18,799 nt of DNA from Parachlorella kessleri (GCA_001598975.1 BBXU01002079.1:1-18799); one strand, 5' to 3'; numbered from the stretch's first letter, positions 1-9,407 are shown. Numbers and translations are program-made. The notes: a model not told the origin generated them from the letters alone.

Positions 1-134
1 TAGGGGGGACAGAACCAAAGATCAGGGGCCTCTAATGGTGAGGGGAGGCATCCACAATGCCAACCATCATTGCAGTGGTCACACAATAGCATGGGGTTTG
101 ACTCAGTCGAAGACACATCCCCGCACACCGCACA
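1..134 (-). other. PHD-type zinc finger at the C-terminus of the LINE ORF2
   Basis: In the reverse-transcriptase frame, positions 134 to 1 read C-x2-C-x13-C-x2-C-x4-H-x2-C-x12-C, with key stretches CAVCG, MLLCDHCNDGWHCGC and WFCPP just before the edge. This is the Cys4-His-Cys3 pattern of a PHD finger, including the hydrophobic LLCD, the GWH around the zinc-binding histidine, and the W two residues before the seventh cysteine. Only the eighth ligand is missing, because it falls left of position 1. PHD fingers usually read the histone H3 tail, either unmodified or methylated K4. Acidic or aromatic cage residues cannot be assigned by eye. In this element it may guide integration to particular chromatin, which is inference. 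Confidence 0.8.
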
Positions 135-2466
135 GGGTATGTGTGCTACACTCTTGCACTCAGCTCGTTTTGCGTACACGCCCAGCTGACAACCAAGCCA
201 GTGGCTGCCCATCCTCAAGCGCGCCAGTGCTACTCGGTGTTGGCGGCATATATTGGTGGCTCCAAGGTATGCCTCCTGTCCCCAGCCGTCCTTCGCTGAC
301 TTGTAGGCCCGCAGCTTGCTTCCTTCTGTGCTGTTTGCCCGGCGCAACTCCCAGCCGTCCAGCCAGGGTTCATTGGCTTGTAGCTCCGCATAGTGAGAAG
401 CCCAAGACGGGTTGCCTGAGCTCTGCAGTGAGAGGGATTCTTTGAAAGCAGCACCCAAGGGTGAGTTAGCCTCTTGCCCAGCAAATCTTTGGTAGAAGCG
501 CCCAGTTAATGTTTTGCAAAACTCATGCAACGGCTGACGTCCGAATTCCCCGTACAGGATGTCATTAGTAGTGGCTGCAGACACCCCCGCAATGCGTTTC
601 AAGAAACCCCTATGCAACACCTCAGCTTTGGCAAACATGGCAGCGGCCTGTGGGTACACAGACCAGACTTCACAACCATAGGTCAGGATAGGACGCACAA
701 GACTGTCAAACAGCTTACACATGTCGGAGGGCACCTCCAGTTGGAGCTCCCGGCAGCGGCTGTAGAGGGCATATAAAGCCTTCTGAGCCGCGTTGAAGAG
801 CTTCTCCAAACTCTTGCTGAACCCGTGCTTGCATTGAAAGTTAAGCCCCAGGTATTTGTATTCTGTAGTAGCACATATACTTTGACCCCCAAATAGCCAG
901 GTAGGTGCGGCGTGTGGCCGCTTCCCATGGCAAACAAGAACTTGTGTCTTGGTGAGATTAACATTAAGTTCCGATGCTTGACAGAATACGTGGAGCGCGT
1001 CAAGTTGGCTTTGAAGGCCTGTTGGGGTGGTGCTCATCAACAGGAGGTCATCAGCATAAAGGAGCATCGAAAGGGGGGTGCCATCGAGGGTGGGGGCGTT
1101 GCCATTGTTGTTAGCTTTGATGACAGGTTCAAGACGGTCTATGTAGAGGCCAAACAGAAGTGGGCTCAGAGGGCAGCCCTGTTTTACTCCCATATTACAC
1201 GCAAAACTCTCCGTGAGGCCTTGTGGGGTGGACACATGGGCCCTTACGTTGAGGTACATGGACTTGAGGGCTCCTAACATAGGGCCATGAATACCCGATT
1301 CTTGGAGCCGCTCCCATAGGAGGTCCCGCGGTACTAAGTCAAATGCTTTTTGGAAGTCCACAAAGCAGCAATATAGGGGGGACTGCCTGGCTTTGCTCTT
1401 GTCAAAGAGCGTTTGTAATGTGTATATGTGATCTGTAGTGCGGAAGCCACGCCTAAACCCCGCCTGACTGATGGCTCTCACACCCTGTTCTTCAGCCCAT
1501 TCAGTCAGGCGGGTCTCTAACACCATAGCATACAGTTTAGCTAACACAGGACCAATAGAAATGCCGCGATAGTTATTGCAATCCATCTCATCCCCAGATT
1601 TATAAATGGGGTGTATCACTTGTGCATTCCAGCTTGCAGGGAAACCGTCATTAAACACTTTATTGAAAAGAACAGTTAAAATGGGGACCAGGGGTCCCGG
1701 GTTCACGGGTGGTTTGTTTGCTTTTTGCGCCGCAGCCGCACACTCGCTAGGGAGCGGCAGCGCAGTGTCTAGAATAAACTCTGCCCTCATACCATCCAAG
1801 CCAGATGCTTTGTTACGGCGAAGTTTCTTCACTGCGCTCTCTACCTCTACACTGGAGATGGCTGTGTTAAGCCCCACCGCGGCGTTGGTCCACTGGGCGA
1901 CCCGGCAATCAGGCAATGGAGCCAGCAGCGGTCGAGTAGCAGGCCTCACTTTATCATCAGAGAAGAGCCCCTTAAAATAGGTAAACCACTGTACAGCACT
2001 CTCAATCTTAGCCAGCTTGCCTTTCTTGCGGTAGGCGCGCCAGAAGGTGGAAGGAGAGTGTCTTGCATTGTCCAAGAGCCGTGCGACACGGGCCTCGTTC
2101 CACAGCTTCTTCTTTTGAGCTGTCAGGCTGCGGTACTCCTTGCGTGCCTGTTCAGCCAAATGGGAGTCAGGACAACAACGTGCTGCATGGAAGCGCCGCC
2201 GCATTGCCTTGCAGTCTGCATCAAACCAGGGCTGGTGCTTGTGTCCACCAGGGTTTGGGGGGTTCGACCGATCAATGGGTCTGTACACCTCAGCAACATG
2301 AAGCAACAGTTGGGTTTGCAGGGTGGAGCATGCGTCATCTACACATAGTGTCTCTAGGTGAGTGCATGACAGTGACTCGTCACTTGTAACCAGGGCCTTA
2401 AGCATGTCAGTGGTATCGGGGGTGGGGTGATAACAAAAGCTTGGGATGTGTTTAGGAGCATCATCA
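1..2466 (-). CDS. LINE ORF2, reverse transcriptase with C-terminal PHD-type finger (partial, runs off the window start)
   Basis: One minus-strand frame (first codon bases at positions equal to 2 modulo 3) is open from the G11 tract to position 1, about 820 codons without a stop. It encodes an RNA-directed DNA polymerase. In order I read a linker rich in K/R, the finger motif NKASGLDGM, IHPIYKSGD followed by NNYRGISIGPVLAKLYA, the palm motif FVDFQKAFDLVP, KQGCPLSPLLFGLYIDRLE, the catalytic LLYADDLLLM (YADD at 1058-1047), then a thumb and connection region with YKYLGL. A long helical region follows with RPILTYGCEVWS and RVALARLRMGSHWL, which is usual for the LINE C-terminus. The protein ends in a Cys/His cluster annotated separately. 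No RNase H domain is seen. All reverse-transcriptase motifs are intact. The frame joins the endonuclease region only through a one-base change at 2467-2477. The true stop lies outside the window. Confidence 0.92.
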
Positions 2467-2477
2467 GGGGGGGGGGG
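2467..2477. repeat. G11 homopolymer at the ORF2 frame change
   Basis: Eleven consecutive G on the plus strand (C11 on the coding strand) lie exactly where the endonuclease frame must shift by one base into the reverse-transcriptase frame. On both sides the translated protein is good LINE sequence. A one-base slippage during replication, reverse transcription or sequencing is the simplest explanation. Programmed frameshifting is possible but less likely. Confidence 0.85.
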
Positions 2478-3343
2478 CTTGGCATTGTGCATGCCGTAAG
2501 GGAAAGCGCCAGGTATAGGGGGTTGTGGTCAGAGAGGAGTTTTCCAGCCGGCGTGCGAGGGCAAGACAGTACAGACATGAGCTTCACTGAGTCATGAAAG
2601 GAAGAGTTGGCAACAAAGTAGTCTACAACACTTGCACCTGATTGGTTGGGGTTGGTACAAGTTAGCTCGCCCCCTTCATCGCCAGGCACCCTGCCATTAA
2701 CAATCAATAGTTCGCATTCCTGGCATAGCTCCAACAACGCCTTGCCTTGTGTGTTCAGCTTGGTGTCCTTGGAGGACCTTGGTCGTGGCGGGCAGCCGCC
2801 ATCGTTCATAGCTGCAGCGGAGGGCCCCTCCAGATACTTGTATACATCTGCAAGATCGTCATGGTTAAGCCAGTCCGGGGCACATCCAGTCCTAGCATTG
2901 AAGTCGCCTGCAAGGAGCACATCCCCTGACGCACCGGCACAGTGCACCTCGCGGGTGATAACAGCAATGGGGTGCTCAGCTAGGGTCTTGTAGTACGTCG
3001 AGTTGTTGGGGGGGAGGTAGCATAGACATAGATAAAGGTCATTGGGCAGGCCAAGCCCTGCATTGATATGAAGCCACAAGTGGGAACACTCCTCTAGTGG
3101 CCGCTCAGTGTCAAAAAACCCGACATGTTGGGATTCAAAAGGGACCACCACCTCCCGACTAGGCACCTCACCCACAGCCCCCACCCGCTCACCTGGGCAA
3201 GCGGCCTTGTTGGTTGCCACCGTGCAGACAACGAGGATGGGTAAAACTGCTGTCTTGCTTCTGCACTTGCTGCTCCCCCCAGCTGCAGCTTGCTGCTGGT
3301 ACACCCACTGTGAAGGGAGGGTTGCTGCCTCCTCCTTCTCTCT
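2467..3343 (-). CDS. LINE ORF2, AP-endonuclease part (partial)
   Basis: This is the 5' portion of ORF2, encoding an apurinic/apyrimidinic-type endonuclease that nicks target DNA to prime reverse transcription. The visible catalytic motifs are GDFNARTG (GDFNA at 2894-2908), SVVDYFVANSS and SDHNP (2519-2533), the core and C-terminal motifs of the exonuclease-endonuclease-phosphatase fold. Before them is a segment with LCYLPPNNSTYY, typical of the middle of these domains. The N-terminal motifs (the N and E metal-binding residues in the first strands) are missing upstream of about 3300, so this copy is unlikely to encode an active endonuclease. The frame stays open to 2354, but the last part is out of register. 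From the G11 tract at 2467-2477 the protein continues in another frame as the reverse transcriptase. No ATG suits the truncated 5' end, and 3343 is simply the first codon after the upstream stop. Confidence 0.85.
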
Positions 3344-3346
3344 CTA

Positions 3347-4102
3347 TGAAGGCGGCCGAGGCTCGCTGCCTTCGCGCCAAAGCACAGCAGCATGACCAGC
3401 TTTTTAGGGGCAACTTTCCTGCCCCCTCCTAATCACGCCTTGTCAGACTGGGCTGGCCAGGTACTGGGCAAAAGACGTGCTGGCACATTTGGGCTACTGG
3501 CCAGAAAGTGCTGGCCCCTCCACAGCATATGGGCATGCATGGAAGGCCCTTGCACTCAGGATGACCCAAATCGAGCATGTCAGCGTCTGTTGAATCATGC
3601 ATTGTCACTTAAAGCACATGATGCATGCAAAGCAAAGCTGCATATGGACATGAGCCTTGAGCCATGTTCAGAGCATATGCACATATACAGCAGGTTCACC
3701 GAAGCCTTTATATGTTCCAGGCACGCATGTGGCTGTGGAGGTTATTCCCAATCCATAATGGTCGGTACAAGTACCTCGACAGCTTCAAGCAAGTTGTTAA
3801 TATTTGTGATACCTGCCCTTAGCCAACAGTGAGCAGTGCAGCATCAGCCTTATCAATACAGCATTGACGAAGAATGACACGCAGATACAACCAGAATAAA
3901 CTGACTCATATCATGTCACCTATCCCTACCGTGCTATGGATTTGACATGATACAATGCAAAAAACGATGACAGTCTGGCCCTCATCCGCTGTTGCCGCAA
4001 AGCTTCTCGCCACATAGTGGACCAGTGTTATCCAGGACTGGTCGGTTTCCATATGTGGACACCGATACTGCCGGGCTTGCGGCCTTCTCCCTCACATAAC
4101 CA
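3347..4102. other. Intergenic stretch between the LINE and the DUF3685 gene
   Basis: I see no gene here. The plus-strand frame at 3392-3832 has no recognisable domain, no sensible splice sites and scattered Cys/His/Met typical of random translation. The stretch should hold the 3' UTR of the minus-strand gene ending at 4103, but I found no TTACA (reverse complement of the algal poly(A) signal TGTAA) in it. It may also contain the LINE 5' junction near 3350-3430. Confidence 0.5.
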
Positions 4103-7100
4103 TCAGTCCACCCTGACCTTCCTGCCTTTCTGTTGTTGCTGCTGCTGCTGGGTGGGGTCCAGGCTGAGCTTGATGCCTTTATAAATCAGTCCTAGGGACT
4201 GCCCAATAAGGCGAACAAGGAGCCAGGACAAAAACGCTGCAGCAAGGGGCAGCCAATCCCATGTCAGCAGCGCAACCAGAGGGCTCATCTTTAAGGTTGG
4301 GATGCCTCACCTGAACTCACCCTCCCACAGCTTTGTCATGTCTATCAGCCTGGGTGTAACTGTCATTACCAGGCCGCTAGCTCCTTTCCTTGCCCAACAC
4401 TTGCGCGAACGCCATGTGCATCATGGCTATAGAGACCAGGTGGGGCAAGAGAACAGGCAATGAAACATAAAAAACCAAGGGATTTGAAACAGCATGCTCG
4501 ACTGACGCTTAGAACTGCAGCGCGTAGAGGGGTAGGTGCCGACAGGGCCCCCAGTTGGGACAGTATGTACTTGCAATGTTTCATCAGCAATGAATGCTAG
4601 CTTACCTGAGGCATGGCTCCACAGCGCCTTCAGCGCAGGTGCCGCCAGATCTGCCAGCTCGAGCAGCAGGCTCATCCAGTAGCGGCCGCCTTGCAACCTA
4701 TTCAACTCCCCTACACGCCGCAGTGGCGCCCGACGAACCTGCAAGACCTCGCCATATGTCCTTAAGGCCGGTGTTGGAGATGGTCCAGGTGGTAAACTTG
4801 CTGGCCCACAGCACCTTGGCTGGTTAAGGTCAGGGCATTTAGGCAGTGAGGGCACCGACACTCTCACAGTTTAGGTGCAGGTGGCGATTGGACCAGCTCA
4901 AAGACACCCCAGTTGATGATAATACATGGCAGCCAAGCCCTCCAAGTCACCAGCAGCTCGTCACTTAGCAGTGCCGCTCCTACCTACCTGCAATGTGGCC
5001 CCTGGGCCTAGGCCAAACAAGTCCATGCGGTCCTCATACATGGCAGCAACGCTATGGAACTGGCGGTGCAGCCACCTCTGGACCACCACCTGCAGCAGCA
5101 GGAAGTGCTGTGCATGACCCCCGCAACCCAGCTGGCACGCCGCAGCCAGGCACCTCTCAGTCATTGCCTGCTATATGTAGCCCCTGGCACAGAACAGGTG
5201 AAAGGATCACGCAGGTTGCTTCCAAATGCGAATCACGTTTTCTTATTGTGAACCATAATAGAGCTGTCAGTATCTTAGAGTACACAGGGGGTGGGTCCCC
5301 CCCGCAGGATGGCTGGAGGGGATAGCAGGGCGGGTCTTGCCTGGTTGGTGAATCGCTGCCGCTGCCGTGTAGAAGCCAGCTGTCGGTGCAGGAAGGTGGG
5401 CCAGTAGGAGGCCTCTAACGGCAGCAGAGCACCCCCACTAGTGCTGCTTCCGGTCATGCTCACACTCTGGCTAGTCAAGCTGCTGCTGCGGCTGCTGCCG
5501 GTGCTTGCCACCAGGCTGTTGGCTCCATGTCTGTCAGCTGCCAACAGTTCTGCGGCGGCCGTAGCGCCAGCCACCCCTTCTGTTGGGCTCCCTCTACTTC
5601 TGCTGCTGCTAGTACCACTCCTATTGTGTTCTGCTGGACGGCCACTCCCGGCCTGCTTTTGTAAGCTCGCAGCTGCTGTGACGGCAGCTGCAGGATCAAG
5701 CCCTGCCTCCACATCTGCAAGGTACCCTGCTGCCACTGCCTCTGCTACCATGACTGCCATGTCGTGCAGCACAGCAGGCGCCAGGGAGAGCAGCTGTGAG
5801 GAGGACCTAGCCCCAGCAGAGGTTGCCCGCCAGCCCCTGCAGCTTTAGGGAACACGCTACGTGCTGTTAAGTGCTCAAGTACAGCTTGATGGCACGTGAC
5901 ATCCTTCCTGGCCTTTAGCATGGCCGGCCAGACTTCGGCAAGCTTCCCTAGAAGCTTACAGGTTGTACTCCTCCATTCATGATGTTGCGGAAGAGCCACA
6001 GCACGTAGTGGCAAGTTATGCTGTTCCAAGCTTTATGGAAAGTCTCAGGTGCAGCCTACATACTCCTACCTGAGCTCAGTAGCATCCACAGCTGTTTGCA
6101 ATCTGCTCCTGGCTGCATGCCGCGCCTCGAAGCTGCTGCTGGCTGGAACAGCCACCAAAGCTGGGCCTGTTGCTGCTGCTGGTTGTGTGGCCCGAGGCAA
6201 GGCCTGGATGGCCTCTCCAGGCAAGCCACCTGCCTGAAGATTGCTGGCGCTGCAGGGAGAGGAGCCTTGCTGCCTACCAAGGCTTGGCTGCCTGTCACCT
6301 GCCAGTGCAACGTTTGCACAGGACTCCACCTGCAGTGCTATCTGCCCTCTCTGTGACTGGCCTGGATGCTGCCCTGCTTCTTCCTGGCCTGCTATGGAGT
6401 TGCTGCGCAGCAGGCGCAGCACGCTGGAGTAGAGAGGCAACTTCTCATCTAGACCCACCCAATAGAAACTCTCTAACCGAGTTTGCCTGCTCACACTCCC
6501 ACCCTCACCACTGCTGCTGCCGCCGCTGCTGCTGCCATCATTGCCGGTACCGCTGCTGGAAGCCTTCCGCTGTCTCCGCCGCTTCCAGCTAAACCAGGCC
6601 CTAGCGGTGCCCTCCACTGCTGGTGCTGCTGCTGCAGGTGCTTCTGTGGTCACTGTCACGCCAGTGCCCCGACCTTGAGGCGAGAAGAGGCTCGGCGGTG
6701 GCTGAATCCCAGCTGCTGCAAGTGTGGCTGGGTCCAGGCCCCTGTACTGCTGCTGCACTGCTGCCTGCAACTCCTCCGGGATGTAACCCAGCCAGGCTGC
6801 TGCTGCTGCGAAGCTTGCATTGGCCACCAGGGCCGTGCAGACCTGCCGCCACTGCTGGGTGCTCTTCAGCACTAGCAGTGCGCCGGGGAGGAGCTGGGTG
6901 ACCTGCTGCTCCAGCGCTGCCAGTGCTAAGGCCAGCAGCTGCACGCGTTCACTGCCTTTCACACCCTGCAGCAGAAGCACCAGCCTTGTTGGTAATGTGA
7001 GATTCTGACAATGGGGGTTTGCTTGGTTATTTGCTTATTATGCCTTTGGCAACACAGTTTCCCTCGTTTATGGTGGTGTGGGTGCGATGTAACCTATGTG

Positions 7101-7571
7101 CCAACCTAAGTTTCAACACACCTGAAGAAGCAATAGGGGCTTGGAAGCTACTGGCTCATCCACAAAGGGATGCTGGCTGCTATCAGCTGGCGCGTCCCCG
7201 GGAGGCTGCTGTCCCGGCTGGCTCTCAAACGCTGCCCAGGCTGCATCCCAGACTTGCTGCACGCAGTGTGCCTCTGCCGGCTGCTGAGCCTCCACCTGGC
7301 CTTGCTGCTGAGCTGCTGGCTGTGACCGATCAGGCTTTGTCTGGCTGCTATCGTCTGTACTCAGCCTGCTACGCAGCCAGGCTGCTGTGAGAAGCGAGGA
7401 AGCGGCTGCTGCGCTAGCAAGCTGGGTGAATGTGACGGGGTCTATGGGGAGGGCAGCCCTGACGAGCAGCCGCGATAGCTTGATTCTGCAGCGACTGAAG
7501 TGAAACGCTCTAACAGGGGGGCCCTGCAGCACTTTATAGTGCGGCAGCCGCCTTCCCTGCGAGCTGATCAT
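4103..7571 (-). CDS. Probable plastid membrane protein, DUF3685 family (six exons)
   Basis: Join of 7122-7571, 6070-6965, 5341-5836, 4988-5089, 4606-4738 and about 4103-4305, all minus, about 759 residues. Phases are consistent across the first five exons. The start is the first ATG after an in-frame TGA. The N-terminus is basic and poor in acid (MISSQGRRLPHYKV), as in a chloroplast transit peptide. The middle (exons 2-3) is A/Q/S-rich low complexity. The conserved end is RWLHRQFHSVAAMYEDRMDL (exon 4), RVGELNRLQGGRYWMSLLLE plus LADLAAPALKALW (exon 5), and a membrane segment followed by VRLIGQSLGLIYKGIKLSL (exon 6). These match my memory of the C-terminal signature of DUF3685, found in cyanobacteria and plastid-bearing organisms and of unknown function. 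The C-terminus ends in poly-Q then KGRKVRVD. Intron 3 has a GC donor (CAG|GCAAGA). The last junction is uncertain: the donor CAG|GTAAGC is strong, but the only acceptor keeping frame is the weak GAG|GC at 4305. A missed small exon is the alternative. Confidence 0.7.
4131..4150. repeat. GCT/CAG microsatellite encoding poly-Q
   Basis: A run of GTT and GCT triplets on the plus strand reads CAG/CAA on the minus strand and gives a seven-glutamine tract near the C-terminus of the DUF3685 protein. Similar GCT/CAG runs recur in exons 2 and 3 of the same gene, for example around 6500-6545. They are typical of algal low-complexity coding sequence and prone to length change. Confidence 0.8.
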
Positions 7572-7772
7572 TTGGTAGCCGCAGGAGGCGCTGCATATAG
7601 GCGTGTGCGTACGTCTCGAGCATCAATGCGGTTTCCCTGTCTCCGATGGCTGGACTTTTCCATCGTTGTTCAACTGAGGCGCAAGAGCGGCGCAGCATGC
7701 GAGTCACGATGGAGCTTGGCTGTGTTCCTCTTCAGCGGAGGCTAGTTTCGTCCACTAGCATGTGAAGCCGCC
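7572..7772. promoter_or_regulatory. Shared divergent promoter interval between the DUF3685 and D27-like genes
   Basis: The start codons of two divergently transcribed genes are only 201 bp apart. The interval must hold both 5' UTRs and core promoters unless one gene has an upstream noncoding exon. In-frame stops lie upstream of both starts (TAG at 7743-7745 for the plus gene, TGA about 54 bp upstream for the minus gene). A CATATAG element occurs near 7596. I cannot assign a TATA box with confidence. The plus-strand frame opening at 7626 is closed and not in register with the D27 exon, so I treat it as noncoding. Confidence 0.6.
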
Positions 7773-9259
7773 ATGCATCGACATCCTCCACTATACTCAG
7801 CGCAAGCCAGTCTACATGTCGCACCATGCCACCACTGGCAGCTACAAAAACCCGCGCGGCCTTGGCTGAGGAGTGCTAGGCTGGTAAGGGCTGAGGCAGC
7901 AGAACCCCTAGTTGTAGCTGGGCCAACAGACGAGGCGCCTGACTACACCAAAATAGATGGCCAGCCCCTGAACAGGCTGGTGTATGGCCTGTTTCGTCGC
8001 CGCATGGCCCAGCAGCTCGGCCAGGACTCCAAGCTGGACGGGTAACTGTAAAGCAGAAGTGTCGCTGTGCTCTGGTGTCGTGTCGTGCACTCACTGCTGT
8101 TTAATCTCTGCGTATTGTTTGCGTCTTGTACTTTGGTGTATACAGTACCTCCCCACTGCTCCTGCATCAGGTATGGCGCTATCATAGATATGACTCGGCG
8201 GTTGAACAGCTTGCCAACGGCACGTGAAACCCAGGAAGCAACCGTTCGAATCCTGCGGTCCTTGTTTCCCCCCTGGCTGCCTGGAGCTTTCAAGGTGTGT
8301 ATAGTGGGCAAGCCGGGGTTTGAAATGGAAACAGCTAGTGAAAGAAATGCACTCATGGTGCGTCCGCCCATCTTTGCATGCATGACCACCTCCTCTGGGT
8401 ATTTCTGCCCTCGTGTCCTGTAGAGCAAAGACTAGCGTGCACGCTCCCATGTGTTGCAGGTGATGTTTTCGCAGCCGCTGCCAACCTTTTCCTGCCAGCT
8501 GAATGCCTGGGCCACGTGGCTCACCTGCCAGTGGTTGATGGGGCCCTGTGAGATAAACGATGTGGAAGTGGACGGCGGCAAGAAGGGAGTGGGCCACGGA
8601 GTTCTGGTCAAGAGGTAGGGTAGGCTATGAGGAGCTCTGCCCTGACCAAGGTGCTGTTGTGAGGCAGCTACGCTTTTTGTGAAATTATATTGAGCGAGCA
8701 TAACTACCCGTAGGAAAGGACAGGTCAAAACGCTGTGGATATGGTGTTTGAGCTGGGTTGCCTTGGGCCTTGTGCAAGCCGCTGCAGGTGCCGCTACCTC
8801 GAGGAGGCTGGCTGTGCTGCCATCTGTCTCAACAGCTGCAAGGTTCCGACACAGGTGCGGTTGTGACATGGCCAGTGCGGAGAACAGAGTTAGGGCATGC
8901 TTTGCCCAGGCTTACACTTTAGTCTTGTTATCATGCGTGCACTACACTAGGGAGTGATAATGCAAGCAAGCGTGTAGCATGTCTCAGCCGTGGGCGGCCA
9001 TTAGGACGCACGTGCTGATCGGTTGTCGAGCCAAGCACAGCTGAGACCACTGTTCTGGTCCTGTGTACAGGAGTTCTTTGAGAAGCACATGGGGCTCCCA
9101 TTGACTATGAAGCCCAACTATGAAGATTTCAGCTGCCAGTTTAGCTTTGGGCTGACGGCCCCACCGCAGCAGCAGGACGAGGCTTTCGCCACACCCTGCT
9201 TCGCACAGTGCCCTACTGCTCGCAGAAAAGCCAGGTGCCACAACATTGATGTGGCCTAG
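7773..9259 (+). CDS. D27: D27-like beta-carotene isomerase, plastid (five exons)
   Basis: Join of 7773-8041, 8171-8294, 8460-8614, 8788-8854 and 9071-9259, 267 residues, with all introns GT-AG and phases closing exactly. The start follows an in-frame TAG by 30 nt and sits in a GCCGCCATG context. Residues 1-45 are basic and acid-poor, ending around ARLVRAEA, typical of a green-algal plastid transit peptide. The DUF4033/D27 domain follows: LVYGLFRRRMAQQLG (about 69-83), SLFPPWLPGAFKV, LNAWATWLTCQWLMGPCEIN and DVEVDGGKKG in exon 3, CRYLEEAGCAAICLNSCKVP (184-203), then EFFEKHMGLPL and FSCQFSFGL with a closing CFAQCPTARR. D27 enzymes are iron-dependent isomerases that interconvert all-trans and 9-cis beta-carotene, the first step toward strigolactones in land plants. 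D27-like paralogues vary in isomer specificity. In an alga the product's fate is not known from this sequence. The gene symbol denotes family membership, not proven orthology to plant D27. Confidence 0.92.
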
Positions 9260-9402
9260 CTGAACCGAGGGGGGTTGCTTCCGGCTATTCATATGGGAGT
9301 TTCTTATGGAGTTTAAGGTTTTGGCCTTAAACCGATTTGCATGCATGCTTACCTTGTGTCAGCAGTATCTGAGTCCAACCTAGACCCTGACTAAGCGAGT
9401 AC

Positions 9403-9407
9403 TGTAA
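9403..9407 (+). terminator. TGTAA poly(A) signal of the D27-like gene
   Basis: TGTAA is the canonical poly(A) signal of chlorophycean nuclear genes. This copy lies 144 nt past the D27-like stop codon, in the context ACTGTAAGC. Cleavage would be expected a short way downstream. Confidence 0.6.

Larger units (their letters stand above)
1..3346 (-). mobile_element. LINE-type non-LTR retrotransposon, 5'-truncated, 3' end outside the window
   Basis: Reading the minus strand from about 3343 down to 1 gives an AP-endonuclease region followed by a reverse transcriptase and a C-terminal zinc finger, the order of a LINE ORF2. No integrase, protease, RNase H or LTR is seen, which argues against an LTR element. 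The 5' side is incomplete. In the endonuclease frame a TAG at 3346-3344 and a TAA further upstream close the frame, the N-terminal endonuclease motifs are absent, and no ORF1 is visible. This is the usual outcome of incomplete target-primed reverse transcription. The 3' UTR, tail and target-site duplication would lie left of position 1. The clade is not assigned: the reverse transcriptase looks like the L1/jockey-type group, but that needs a phylogeny. The coding part is little decayed, so the insertion is probably young. Confidence 0.9.

Noticed and set aside
35..445. Plus-strand open frame of 136 codons
   Set aside because: It lies opposite the C-terminal part of the LINE ORF2 and has no domain. 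The minus-strand frame is far better supported.
3392..3832. Plus-strand open frame of 146 codons
   Set aside because: No recognisable domain, signal or splice structure, and a composition like random translation. I considered LINE ORF1 on the minus strand here but found no long minus frame.
6483..6875. Plus-strand frames rich in Cys, Ala and Leu over the DUF3685 exon 2
   Set aside because: They are antisense shadows of CAG/GCT-rich coding sequence.
7626..7745. Possible upstream start for the D27-like protein at 7626
   Set aside because: It is out of register with the D27 exon and closes at 7743-7745. The ATG at 7773 gives a good transit peptide.
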